NCBI RefSeq assembly: GCF_900166965.1
Contig: NZ_FUZI01000001.1
Coordinates: 62,001 to 126,000, forward strand
DNA length: 64,000 bases
DNA from: Photobacterium piscicola
GTDB lineage: Bacteria; Pseudomonadota; Gammaproteobacteria; Enterobacterales; Vibrionaceae
Direction of reading: 5' to 3'
Shown here: positions 10,735 through 19,222 of the stretch, in pieces
Layout of the letters: every line of letters starts with the position of its first letter
Position numbering within the stretch: position 1 is the stretch's first letter
Translations under genes and position numbers: made by a program
The notes under the pieces: generated by a model
What the model saw: the letters and a program-made list of their open reading frames with translations, nothing else
What the model was told of the DNA's origin: nothing
Databases searched by the model: none

Positions 10735-10773
10735 AACGCTTATCTTTATAATTGATTAATAAAGATAAGCGTT
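10735..10773 (+). terminator. 15-bp perfect hairpin between kup and the sensor kinase
   Basis: AACGCTTATCTTTAT pairs perfectly with ATAAAGATAAGCGTT around a 9-base loop. The following bases (GTTTGGTTGTG) are only partly T-rich, so it could be a terminator or an mRNA-stabilising end for kup. Confidence 0.6.
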
Positions 10774-10825
10774 TGGTTGTGTGTCATATAAGATTGAATT
10801 GAGATTGTGAAATAATGAGAAATAA

Positions 10826-12292
10826 ATGAATAACGCGTTGTCATGGTTTGATGTAGCAAAAGCCAGTGTTTTATTATTATTGTATATATTAGTGACGTAT
10901 TTTGGGGTCGCGTTTCGCGATGTTATTATTGAAACTGATACTGCAATGTTATTGCTATTATTAAATATTATCAGTGGTTTTTTGCTTCGAAAGCGAATGG
11001 CATATGTTATCACCGCGGCGAGTATTGTTGCTTTTCATTTCTTTGTGTTACCGGAACATAATTCATTTAAGTTTCAAAACTACCAACATATTATTACTTT
11101 TTCGGTGATGGCATTTAGTGGTGTGTTTGCAGTTCGAATAACACAGTCGCAGCAACAAAAAATACGAGAAAATAAAATTTTACGTGCTGAGCTGAACAGT
11201 AATTATAATTTAGCCTCTGTACTTGCGGCATTAAATGAAAGTCATGCTATTGCTAAGGCATCGATTATTCATCTCGAACAGCATTTACATATGCGGGCTC
11301 AGATATGGTTATTCTCACCGCAACTACACTGCTTAACCACACATGAAAAGATCAGTGACATATTCTATCAACCCTTAGTTGAACGTTTTATAAGCCGTCA
11401 ACAACAACACGTTGAATATATTTCTCCTACCTTGAGTCTACATCCATTAGATGATCAATCTGGCATGTTTGGTGTGTTAGTGATTGAGTCATTATCAGAG
11501 CAAGTCTTTAATCCTATTTTGAGTACATTGATCAGTTTGTCGCTAGCCAGATCAGAAGCAAATGCGGCGTTAACTGTAGCGAAAGAAGCCACACAGTTAG
11601 AGCAAATGCGCAATACATTACTCGCGGCGGTATCTCATGATTTAAAAACCCCATTAGGGGCTATCATTGGTTCTGCTACGACATTAAGCGATACAACATT
11701 GCATTTACCCCAACAAACCCAACACGAGCTTTTACAATCGATCGCAGAAGAGGGTTATAGCTTAAATCGCAGTTTAACTAAGCTGCTTGATATTAGTCGT
11801 TATAGTATTAAAACATTAATCCCTAAGTGTGACTGGGTGGAGCCTGAAGAAGTGATTGGTAGTGCAATTAAGCGTGTTGAACAGGTCATCAAATCACATT
11901 CTATTAAATTAAGTGGCGATACTATTTTAGTCTCACTTGATTACACCTTAATTGAGCAGATTATTGCTAATCTTATTGAAAATGCGGCAAAATATAGCCC
12001 TGCTGGAAGTATAATTGATATTAAAACCGATTATCGGCGAGGGCATTTTATTATTGAAATTGCGGATCGTGGGTGTGGTGTTGCTCCTGTAGATCGACTA
12101 CGTATTTTTGAACGCTTTTATCGCTCCGAGCAAGTCAAAGTAAAAGGGACAGGTTTAGGCTTGGCTATTTGTCAGTTAATTGTTGCCGCTCATAATGGCG
12201 AGATTAGCGTATTATCACGATCGGGTGGTGGTAGCCTCTTTGTGGTTAAAATTCCTTGTGAAAAATATGAGTTAACGGATATTTATGAGTAA
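10826..12292 (+). CDS. KdpD-type sensor histidine kinase lacking the N-terminal Kdp sensor and Usp domains
   Basis: Membrane histidine kinase of the KdpD group. It begins directly with four hydrophobic segments (DUF4118-like, residues about 10-105), then a GAF-like region, the dimerisation/phosphorylation helix with His271 in AVSHDLKTPLGAIIG, and an ATPase domain with N-box ENAAKYSP, ADRGCGV and GTGLGL. Full KdpD is about 890 residues and has about 400 N-terminal cytoplasmic residues (KdpD sensor and universal-stress domains) that are absent here; the product is 488 residues. It overlaps kdpE by 8 bases. No kdpFABC is in the window. The target may be kup or another K+ system. Confidence 0.85.
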   Translation: MNNALSWFDVAKASVLLLLYILVTYFGVAFRDVIIETDTAMLLLLLNIISGFLLRKRMAYVITAASIVAFHFFVLPEHNSFKFQNYQHIITFSVMAFSGVFAVRITQSQQQKIRENKILRAELNSNYNLASVLAALNESHAIAKASIIHLEQHLHMRAQIWLFSPQLHCLTTHEKISDIFYQPLVERFISRQQQHVEYISPTLSLHPLDDQSGMFGVLVIESLSEQVFNPILSTLISLSLARSEANAALTVAKEATQLEQMRNTLLAAVSHDLKTPLGAIIGSATTLSDTTLHLPQQTQHELLQSIAEEGYSLNRSLTKLLDISRYSIKTLIPKCDWVEPEEVIGSAIKRVEQVIKSHSIKLSGDTILVSLDYTLIEQIIANLIENAAKYSPAGSIIDIKTDYRRGHFIIEIADRGCGVAPVDRLRIFERFYRSEQVKVKGTGLGLAICQLIVAAHNGEISVLSRSGGGSLFVVKIPCEKYELTDIYE

Positions 12293-12980
12293 TGATAGTA
12301 AGATTTTAATCATTGAAGATGAAGCACCTATTCGTCGATTTCTTGATATTTTAACCACAGGACATGGTTATCAGGTTAAAACGGTTGAGACAGCACAGGA
12401 AGGTCTGAAACAAATCACGACTTGGAATCCACATCTACTATTATTAGATCTTGGGTTGCCAGACGCTGATGGGCTCGACTTTACTAAAGAATTGCGTTTA
12501 TGGACTGAAATACCGATCATTGTTATTTCTGCCCGTGATAAAGAAGCAGATAAAGTACTCGCTTTAGATGCTGGTGCGAATGATTATTTAACTAAGCCAT
12601 TTGGTAGTGAAGAGTTACTGGCGCGAATACGAGTTGCATTGCGAATGAACGCCACTATGAGTGCTGAGGATGTGATTCAATATCAGTTTGGTGACGTTAT
12701 CTTGAATGTTGCCATGCAAACGGTGACACGGTTTGATGAATCAATTAAGTTAACACCTAAGGAATATAAGATACTAACCTTGTTAGCTAAGAACATGGGT
12801 AAGGTGTTAACCCATAAGCAAATACTAAAAGAAGTGTGGGGCGGTAATTATACTGAACATGCGCATTATGTTCGAATTCATATAGCGCAATTACGCCATA
12901 AAATAGAAGCGTCACCCGCGCAACCACAATATATCATTACTGAAAATGGGGTCGGTTATCGCCTTATTAATGATGATTAA
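12285..12980 (+). CDS. kdpE: KdpE-like OmpR-family response regulator
   Basis: DNA-binding partner of the preceding kinase. The receiver domain has the acidic pair IIEDEAP, the phospho-acceptor Asp55 in LLLLDLGLPDADG, and KPF near residue 105. The C-terminal winged helix ends with HYVRIHIAQLRHKIE and a GVGYRL beta-hairpin, typical of OmpR/PhoB proteins. At 231 residues it matches E. coli KdpE (225). Translational coupling with the kinase is indicated by the overlapping start. Its regulon cannot be read here because the kdpFABC operon is not adjacent. Confidence 0.9.
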   Translation: MSNDSKILIIEDEAPIRRFLDILTTGHGYQVKTVETAQEGLKQITTWNPHLLLLDLGLPDADGLDFTKELRLWTEIPIIVISARDKEADKVLALDAGANDYLTKPFGSEELLARIRVALRMNATMSAEDVIQYQFGDVILNVAMQTVTRFDESIKLTPKEYKILTLLAKNMGKVLTHKQILKEVWGGNYTEHAHYVRIHIAQLRHKIEASPAQPQYIITENGVGYRLINDD

Positions 12981-13105
12981 GTGGGTTAAATAACACTAAC
13001 AGTATTTTATTTATAAAAATTTTATATTTACCCTAATAATCCTTACATAAACATTAGATTAAAATTTATACCATCAAATTAGCCCGACTAATTGAGGATA
13101 ATAAT

Positions 13106-13378
13106 GTGTTTATTGAAGTGAAAATTGCTCTTGCTGTGGTTTTTTTTGTATGGATGTTAACCCGTAGTCTTTACAACAAAGCGACGTGGTTACAATTGAC
13201 CATTGTTGGTTTACAGATATTTTCAGTGCTACTTTTACTTGAATTATCTATTACCCATTATTTCCCTGAATTTATGGAAGCTAAATGGTTGATTGGTATC
13301 TTTTTTGCCGCTGTTTTTGTTATTGCCGCTGCTAAAGAACGTTACCTATCTAAAAATGAACAACAAGAGATTAATTAA
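13106..13378 (+). CDS. Small three-segment membrane protein, unknown function
   Basis: A 90-residue protein with three hydrophobic segments (about 5-18, 27-45, 58-75) and a charged C-terminal tail. It starts at GTG, since the overlapping ATG two bases earlier is closed after five codons; TTGAGGATA upstream is a good ribosome site. It ends one base before the TatE-like start, so the two are co-transcribed. I do not recognise the family. Confidence 0.7.
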   Translation: MFIEVKIALAVVFFVWMLTRSLYNKATWLQLTIVGLQIFSVLLLLELSITHYFPEFMEAKWLIGIFFAAVFVIAAAKERYLSKNEQQEIN

Positions 13379-13379
13379 A

Positions 13380-13496
13380 ATGAGTGAAATTAGTATTGGT
13401 AAGTTACTGATCGTTGCTGTGATTTTTATTTTATTGTTTGGTACTAAGAAGTTGCGTACATGGGGCAGTGATTTAGGTTGCGCAGTAGCGATGTAA
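13380..13496 (+). CDS. TatE/TatA-like peptide, truncated after the transmembrane helix and hinge
   Basis: The 38-residue product [14 protein letters not shown]...[14 protein letters not shown] matches the start of TatE/TatA almost residue for residue: the N-terminal helix, the FG hinge and the first turn of the amphipathic helix. Normal TatE (67 aa) continues with an amphipathic helix and acidic tail (GAAIKGFKKAM...); here the frame ends GCAVAM and stops. TatA/E proteins form the pore-side oligomers of the twin-arginine translocase. This peptide has lost most of the amphipathic helix, so it is either a pseudogene or a minimal variant. The main tatABC genes are not in the window. Confidence 0.75.
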   Translation: MSEISIGKLLIVAVIFILLFGTKKLRTWGSDLGCAVAM

Positions 13497-13583
13497 CGCT
13501 CTTAATTTTACCAGCTTGACCTTCCCCTCGATGTAACCTTTATGATGCAACTCAAGCATCGTTAATAGTGAATAGAGGTCAAG

Positions 13584-13691
13584 ATGAGCTGTTGTAATAA
13601 AGCCCCAAAAGGCGGGGCAAGCTTGGGGTTATTATTGAAGTTTATTGCTGCGATTTTTGTATTGTTGTTAATTGCATCTTATTGGCAATAA
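13584..13691 (+). CDS. 35-residue membrane peptide with N-terminal Cys-Cys
   Basis: ATG at 13584 follows GAGGTCAAG, a good ribosome site. The peptide begins MSCCNKAPKGG and continues as a single hydrophobic helix (LGLLLKFIAAIFVLLLIASYW). It ends ten bases before the next gene, which also carries Cys-Cys pairs, suggesting a two-gene unit. The arrangement recalls a metal-linked pair but no function can be assigned. Confidence 0.6.
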   Translation: MSCCNKAPKGGASLGLLLKFIAAIFVLLLIASYWQ

Positions 13692-13701
13692 GGTCAAACG
13701 A

Positions 13702-14043
13702 ATGAAACCTTCAATCGTTATACAACCTCATCATCGTTGTTGCTATATCATAGGCTCCAATGTGAGTATTGAAGCGATGTTAGCCATATTGAAGGCCAAC
13801 CAATATATTCGATCTGCGAAAGTGAGTTCATCGCATAAATTGCAGTTGATTTATGATTTTAGATATATTGAATTTCAGCAAATATTGACCATTATCAGCA
13901 CTGTTGGTGTTAATTATAAGAATGGCTTTTTTCAGCGGTTAAAATATCAACTTTATAGTGATGCCGATCTACAGGCACGTGATAATCTAAAAATTACGCC
14001 GTTTTGTTGTGATAAAGTCGCGATTAGGCGCGAAAATCTTTAA
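13702..14043 (+). CDS. Hypothetical protein with two Cys-Cys pairs
   Basis: The 113-residue protein starts at ATG 13702. Its N-terminal 70 residues alternate strand-helix-strand (IVIQPHHRCCYIIG, then VSIEAMLAILKAN, then SAKVSSSHKLQLIYDF), reminiscent of a ferredoxin-like or HMA-like fold, though the HMA metal motif is absent. The C-terminus has a second Cys pair (ITPFCCDKV). It follows the Cys-Cys membrane peptide by ten bases. The fold suggestion is inference; no family is recognised. Confidence 0.65.
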   Translation: MKPSIVIQPHHRCCYIIGSNVSIEAMLAILKANQYIRSAKVSSSHKLQLIYDFRYIEFQQILTIISTVGVNYKNGFFQRLKYQLYSDADLQARDNLKITPFCCDKVAIRRENL

Positions 14044-14304
14044 TACTGAATAAAAGTAATCATCGTGATTGATCAACAAATTCAAGTGATATCTTATTGA
14101 TTAGTTTCTTTGTATAACAAACATATCATTTTTACGTTTTTTAACTATCAATATGGTTAAAAATGCGGCTGTTCACATTTTTATAAAGTGGTTGGATATA
14201 CACTTAATTTTATATTATGGCTTTATCATTACGAATAACAGTCGTTATGGTTATCTGTGATCATAAAGTGTGTGGGCTATTGTTGTTATACACGGAGATA
14301 GAAT

Positions 14305-16020
14305 ATGACTATCGGTAAGTACCTCAGATGGAAAGATTCGCAAGGGAAAGTGTTTCGTCCTGTGTCATTAACGGGCACCGAGTTACTCAATGATCGCACT
14401 TTAAATAAAAGTACGGCTTTTACTCAAGAAGAGCGCGATGCTTTTCAATTGACGGGATTATTACCCCCGCGAGTACAAACGTTTGATGATCAACTTAACC
14501 GTGTCTATGACGGCTTTAGCAGTGCTTCCACTGATATTGAAAAATACCTCTTTTTACGCTCACTTCAAGATCGTAATGAAACCCTTTTTTATGCGTTACT
14601 CTCACGTCATGTAGAAGAAATGACCCCCATCATTTATACCCCAACGGTAGGTAAAGCTTGCCAAGAATTTAGCCATCGCTATCAAAAAGCGCGTGGGCTA
14701 TATATTACCGAAGAAAACGTAAGTGCAATGGGTGAGATGTCTCGTCATTTTATGGGCAAAGATATCAAAATTATTGTTGTAACTGATAGCCAAGGTATTT
14801 TAGGTATTGGCGATCAGGGGGTTGGCGGTATGGGGATCCCGATTGGTAAGTTATCACTTTATACTTTAGGGGCAGGGATCCACCCCGCACATTGTTTACC
14901 GATAGTATTAGATGTCGGTACTGATAACCAAGAGTTGCTTGATGATCCTATGTATTTGGGTATTTCACGTAAACGTCTTCGTGGTGATGCCTATAAACGC
15001 TTTATTAAAACATTCGTACAACAAGTTAAACGCCATTTTCCAAAAGCAGTATTGCAATGGGAAGATTTTAGTAAAGCCAATGCGTTTGATAATCTGAGTG
15101 ATTATGAAGACAGCTTGCCGTCGTTTAATGATGATATTCAAGGTACGGGCTCAGTTGTATTAGCGGGTATTTTAGGGGCATGTAAGATAAAGCAAGAGCG
15201 CTTAGTGGATCAAACTTATGTGATCTATGGAGCTGGCGCTGGTGGCGTGGGGGTTGCTGATCAGATTTATGCTGGGCTACTAAAAGAAGGCTGTACTCAT
15301 CATTCTGCGCGAGCGAAAATTTTTATTCTCGACTCTCAAGGTGTGGTGTTTGATGATCGTGATGGTTTAGATGATTATAAACGTCGTTATGCTAAATCAC
15401 GTTCAATTTCTGCTGGGTGGCATGCCGCTGAGTTGGGTAAAATAAGTTTAACCGAGCTTATTAATAATCATCCTGTCACGGTATTATTAGGTGCAAGTGG
15501 TATTGGTGGCGCGTTTATGGCGGAACATATTCAAAAGATGATGGAATACACACCACGACCGATTATATTCCCACTCTCTAATCCTACTGCTAATTGTGAG
15601 GCTATCCCTGAAGCGATTTATCATTGGAGTGATGGACAAGCGATCGTTGCAACGGGCAGCCCGTTCTCTGATGTTGAATATAATGGCCATCAATACCGTA
15701 TTGGACAAGGCAATAATGTATTTATTTTCCCTGGGGTCGGATTAGCGTCGATTGTGTCGCAAACGGAAAAAATCACTCAAGATATGTTTACTACGGCATC
15801 TTATGCACTTGCTGAGTGTGTGAGTGATGAAGATATTGCCAGAGGTTGTATTTACCCTCGTATTAGTGCGTTGAAAGCAGTGTCTGTTCATGTGGCTCAT
15901 TCAATTTTAACTCAGATGCAAGCAACGGATGCTTGTTGCCATTTACGAGATAAAGATTTGAAGCAAGCATTATCTGAGCATATGTGGGAACCGGTATACT
16001 TACCTTATCGACGCGTATAA
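14305..16020 (+). CDS. maeA: NAD-dependent malic enzyme
   Basis: Oxidatively decarboxylates malate to pyruvate with NAD+ in the cytoplasm. The malic-enzyme signatures are present: YTPTVGKACQEFSHRY, the substrate/metal region VLQWEDFSKANAF and FNDDIQGTGSVVLAGIL, and the nucleotide fold VIYGAGAGGVGVADQI. Length is 571 residues against 565 in E. coli MaeA (SfcA). CACGGAGATAGA precedes the ATG. It is a single-gene unit closed by a terminator and unrelated to the pentose operon downstream. Confidence 0.95.
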   Translation: MTIGKYLRWKDSQGKVFRPVSLTGTELLNDRTLNKSTAFTQEERDAFQLTGLLPPRVQTFDDQLNRVYDGFSSASTDIEKYLFLRSLQDRNETLFYALLSRHVEEMTPIIYTPTVGKACQEFSHRYQKARGLYITEENVSAMGEMSRHFMGKDIKIIVVTDSQGILGIGDQGVGGMGIPIGKLSLYTLGAGIHPAHCLPIVLDVGTDNQELLDDPMYLGISRKRLRGDAYKRFIKTFVQQVKRHFPKAVLQWEDFSKANAFDNLSDYEDSLPSFNDDIQGTGSVVLAGILGACKIKQERLVDQTYVIYGAGAGGVGVADQIYAGLLKEGCTHHSARAKIFILDSQGVVFDDRDGLDDYKRRYAKSRSISAGWHAAELGKISLTELINNHPVTVLLGASGIGGAFMAEHIQKMMEYTPRPIIFPLSNPTANCEAIPEAIYHWSDGQAIVATGSPFSDVEYNGHQYRIGQGNNVFIFPGVGLASIVSQTEKITQDMFTTASYALAECVSDEDIARGCIYPRISALKAVSVHVAHSILTQMQATDACCHLRDKDLKQALSEHMWEPVYLPYRRV

Positions 16021-16052
16021 GCACGTTATTTTATAAAATATTCAGATAAAGA

Positions 16053-16084
16053 AAGCCATATTCATGATTGGATATGGCTTTTTT
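16053..16084 (+). terminator. Rho-independent terminator after maeA
   Basis: AAGCCATAT / ATATGGCTT with a 10-base loop and a six-T tail. Confidence 0.85.
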
Positions 16085-16162
16085 ATTTTATAAATCATTA
16101 TATTAGTGTTTTTATGTTATTTGGGGCTTATCCGTTGTTATATCTCATGGCTTTATTATTTT

Positions 16163-16178
16163 ATCGAAACGTTTCGAT
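16163..16178 (+). promoter_or_regulatory. Upstream LacI-type (RbsR) operator
   Basis: Perfect 16-base palindrome ATCGAAACGTTTCGAT, with the CGAAACGTTTCG core of E. coli RbsR sites. It lies upstream of the putative pentose promoter and is centred 131 bases from an identical second site. The cognate repressor is encoded by the last gene of the operon. Confidence 0.8.
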
Positions 16179-16223
16179 GGTGAGACTGTGAGCCAAATAG
16201 ATATTTTGGGTCTTTTATTTGCG

Positions 16224-16253
16224 TTGAAAGCGATCATTCTCACACCTTATCTA
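16224..16253 (+). promoter_or_regulatory. Candidate sigma-70 promoter of the pentose operon
   Basis: TTGAAA at 16224 and TATCTA at 16248 are separated by 18 bases. They lie between the two operators, so a DNA loop would enclose the promoter. Assigned by eye from consensus similarity and position. Confidence 0.5.
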
Positions 16254-16290
16254 TTTCGCACTGGTGAAATTACTGAGGCCGTTTATTATT

Positions 16291-16312
16291 CACATCGAAA
16301 CGTTTCGATGTG
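16291..16312 (+). promoter_or_regulatory. Downstream LacI-type (RbsR) operator
   Basis: The same ATCGAAACGTTTCGAT core extended by three bases on each side to a perfect 22-base palindrome. It lies just downstream of the candidate start of transcription, in the leader of rbsD, where a bound repressor would block elongation or open-complex formation. Confidence 0.85.
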
Positions 16313-16389
16313 TTTTTCTGTCACTTAAAAATATCAATTCTAAGACAGAAAATTTGAGCGGTATAACGTGTAACGAGAAGGTCTACCAA

Positions 16390-16809
16390 ATGAAAAAAAC
16401 GACGCTAATTAATGCAGAGCTTTCATACCTTGTGGCAACACTAGGACACACAGATGAAATTACTATTTGTGATGCAGGCTTACCGATACCTCAACATGTA
16501 AAACGCATCGATCTTGCGTTAACTCATGGCGTACCAAGTTTTCTTGATACAGTGAAAGTAATGTTATCTGAATCACAAATTGAAGGGGTTATTATGGCCG
16601 CTGAGTTTGCTGAAATCAGTCCTGAACATCATCAAGCATTGTTAGCTATTTTAGATCAAGAAAGTACAACAACAGCTAAGCCGATTCATATTTCATATTT
16701 ATCTCATGAGGAATTTAAGCAACGTACAGCGCAAAGCCGTGCGGTTGTGAGAACAGGAGAATATACACCGTATGCCAATGTTATTTTCCAAACCGGTGTC
16801 GTTTTTTAA
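16390..16809 (+). CDS. rbsD: D-ribose pyranase
   Basis: Interconverts pyranose and furanose forms of ribose so that ribokinase can use it. The 139-residue sequence MKKTTLINAELSYLVATLGHTDEI and the ending RTGEYTPYANVIFQTGVVF are diagnostic of RbsD, including the conserved His20 of LGHTD and the C-terminal Tyr/Asn. I place the start at ATG 16390; the frame is open 126 bases further upstream but that part contains the operator. First gene of a six-gene operon in which the usual RbsACB ABC importer is missing. Confidence 0.93.
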   Translation: MKKTTLINAELSYLVATLGHTDEITICDAGLPIPQHVKRIDLALTHGVPSFLDTVKVMLSESQIEGVIMAAEFAEISPEHHQALLAILDQESTTTAKPIHISYLSHEEFKQRTAQSRAVVRTGEYTPYANVIFQTGVVF

Positions 16810-16865
16810 ATTATTGGGGCAGTGATCCTCGTTTATTTGTTTAACGTAACTAGAAGATATTTGAT

Positions 16866-17792
16866 ATGAAAAAGATAGCGGTTATTGGTTCGACCAATGT
16901 TGATTTAATTACTTATGGTGATCGTGTTGCTAAATGTGGTGAAACACTTGAAGCCGCCGCTTTTGCTATTGGTAATGGTGGTAAAGGTGCTAACCAAGCG
17001 GTTGCTGCGGCTAAATTGGGCGCACAAGTATTAATGGTATCAAAAGTGGGTGATGACCAATTTGCAGCAATGAGTTTAGCAAATTATCGCAGCCAACACA
17101 TAGATACAAAATTTGTGACGAGTGTGAGTGGTGTTAGCACCGGCGTTGCGCCTATTTTTGTTAATACAACCACATCACAAAATTCTATTTTAATTGTAAA
17201 AGGGGCAAACAATTACCTGACTCCGGCAGATATCGATAGCGCAGAGACGGAATTAAAAACTGTCGATATGATTGTATTGCAACTAGAAGTACCTTTAGAA
17301 ACGGTTTATTACGCAATTGATTTTGGTCAAAAACACAACATCACTGTTTTACTTAATCCCGCGCCAGCCATTCCTGAATTATCTCTAGAATATGTTTGTA
17401 AATGTGATTTTTTTGTACCGAATGAAACTGAACTTGAAATATTAACGGGTAAACCGGTTTCAACGATTGAAGAGATCAATCAAGCCGCGAATATGTTATT
17501 TGAACATGGTTTAAAGAATTTGATTGTGACGATGGGATCGCGAGGTTCACTGTGGATATCTAAGACGGGTGAGTATCTTGCTAAACCAATTAACGTGAAT
17601 GCGGTTGATACATCAGGTGCAGGAGACGCGTTTATCGGTTGTTTTTCACATTTCTTTACTCAAACAGGGGATGTGACATCAGCATTGGAAAAGGCATCTA
17701 TTTTTGCGGGGCTTTCCGTTACCGAAAAAGGGACGCAGTCCTCTTATCCTTCGATTGAAAGATTTAACGCTTATCAAGCAAACGAAATCTAA
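16866..17792 (+). CDS. deoK: Deoxyribokinase
   Basis: PfkB-family sugar kinase that makes 2-deoxyribose 5-phosphate, the DeoC aldolase substrate. The sequence resembles Salmonella DeoK closely over its whole length (IGSTNVDLITY, GGKGANQAVAAAKLG, CKCDFFVPNETELEILTG, NAVDTSGAGDAFIGCFSH, GTQSSYPSIE). Ribokinases usually have D-T-T-A-A/G-G-D at the catalytic loop, as the second kinase of this operon does, whereas this one has DTSGAGD. Length 308 residues. It is followed by deoP and deoX homologues, which supports deoxyribose as substrate. Confidence 0.85.
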   Translation: MKKIAVIGSTNVDLITYGDRVAKCGETLEAAAFAIGNGGKGANQAVAAAKLGAQVLMVSKVGDDQFAAMSLANYRSQHIDTKFVTSVSGVSTGVAPIFVNTTTSQNSILIVKGANNYLTPADIDSAETELKTVDMIVLQLEVPLETVYYAIDFGQKHNITVLLNPAPAIPELSLEYVCKCDFFVPNETELEILTGKPVSTIEEINQAANMLFEHGLKNLIVTMGSRGSLWISKTGEYLAKPINVNAVDTSGAGDAFIGCFSHFFTQTGDVTSALEKASIFAGLSVTEKGTQSSYPSIERFNAYQANEI

Positions 17793-17846
17793 AACCAAGA
17801 AAAATCATGCTCTTTGATTAGAGTGATTATTTATGGAAGATAAATT

Positions 17847-19169
17847 ATGTTTATTAAGAATAATACAATTCAACATGCTGATGGTTTTTTAAATAGAACA
17901 CCGATATTCCAATTTTTATTATTATCATCAGTTTTTGCGCTTTGGTCTGCGGCGGCTGCTCTGAACGATGTATTGATTACACAATTTAAATCAATTTTTG
18001 ATCTGTCTAATTTTGCTTCCGCACTAGTACAGTCAGCGTTTTATGGCGCTTACTTTTTAGTGGCTATTCCAGCCTCGATGGTTGTGAAAAAAACCTCTTA
18101 TAAATTAGCGATTTTATTAGGTTTAGCATTGTATATTTTTGGCTGTTTGATGTTCTTCCCTGCATCTCATGCCGGTACATATACCATGTTCTTAGCCGCA
18201 ATTTTTTGTATTGCGATTGGACTATCGTTCCTTGAAACATCATGTAATACCTACTCTGCAATGATTGGTGAGCCTGAGCGTGCAACATTACGTTTAAACG
18301 TTTCTCATACGATCAATGCGATGGGCTACATTATTGGTTTATTACTGGGTAAACATTTAATTTTCCAAGAAGGTGTTGATGTTGGTCATATGATGGCAAC
18401 GTTAACTGGTCCTGAACTTGAAGCATTTAAATACCAAGTATTACAACAAACATTAGAACCGTACAAATGGCTAGTCGGTGTGATAGCAACTATCGCTATC
18501 TTAATTGCGATTACTGAATACCCTAACTGTAAAGCAGCGACAGACAGTAAAGATAATCAGCCATCGTTTGGTGAGACATTGTCTTACTTAATGGGCAATA
18601 AACGTTTCTTTAAAGGTATTGCGACTCAGTTTGCTTATGTTGGTATGCAGGTAGCAGTATGGTCATTCACCATTCGTTTGGCGTTAGAGTTAGATCATAA
18701 TATGGTTGAGCATGATGCGGCTAACTACTTATTGTATGCCTTCATTATGTACTTCTTAGGTAAGTTATTAGCAAACTACTTATTCACTAAAACGGCACAA
18801 GAAAATGTATTAATGGGCTACTCAGCAATCGGCTTTCTTTGCTTGATGTATGTCACCTTTATTCCTAATTTCAGCGCTGTTTGGGTTGCAGTGGGTACGT
18901 CAGCCTTGTTTGCACCTTGCTGGGCTACAATTTTTGCTTCTACCTTACAATCTGTTGATACACGTTACACAGAAACAGCGGGTGGTTTTGTGGTGATGTC
19001 TATTATCGGTGGTGCGGCTATTCCTGTGATTCAAGGTCTACTTGCCGATAATATTGGTCTACAGTCTTCTTTCATTGTAAGTGCATTGTGTTTTGCTGTG
19101 GTATTTGTTTACTTCATGAATGAGAAGAAATACAAACAACAATTCAATTTTGTGGCTGCTAAAGCGTAA
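17847..19169 (+). CDS. deoP: Deoxyribose permease, FucP-family MFS transporter
   Basis: A 440-residue, twelve-segment sugar:H+ symporter of the L-fucose permease family, with LLSSVFALWSAAAALNDVLITQFK at the N-terminus and SFLETSCNTYSAMIGEPE after TM4, both typical of FucP-type carriers. Salmonella DeoP (438 aa) belongs to this family and lies beside deoK and deoX. Placed between deoK and deoX here it is best read as the deoxyribose importer; it may also carry ribose since no ribose ABC system is present. Confidence 0.8.
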   Translation: MFIKNNTIQHADGFLNRTPIFQFLLLSSVFALWSAAAALNDVLITQFKSIFDLSNFASALVQSAFYGAYFLVAIPASMVVKKTSYKLAILLGLALYIFGCLMFFPASHAGTYTMFLAAIFCIAIGLSFLETSCNTYSAMIGEPERATLRLNVSHTINAMGYIIGLLLGKHLIFQEGVDVGHMMATLTGPELEAFKYQVLQQTLEPYKWLVGVIATIAILIAITEYPNCKAATDSKDNQPSFGETLSYLMGNKRFFKGIATQFAYVGMQVAVWSFTIRLALELDHNMVEHDAANYLLYAFIMYFLGKLLANYLFTKTAQENVLMGYSAIGFLCLMYVTFIPNFSAVWVAVGTSALFAPCWATIFASTLQSVDTRYTETAGGFVVMSIIGGAAIPVIQGLLADNIGLQSSFIVSALCFAVVFVYFMNEKKYKQQFNFVAAKA

Positions 19170-19222
19170 TGTTCTGTTATGACCACTCACTCATGGGTGG
19201 TCAGTTTTGGGAGGAATTAAAT

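Noticed and set aside
16177..16260. CRP-like half-sites (TGTGAGCC, TCTCACACC) near the pentose promoter
   Set aside because: Neither pairs with an acceptable second half-site at the right spacing, and the second lies between the promoter boxes.
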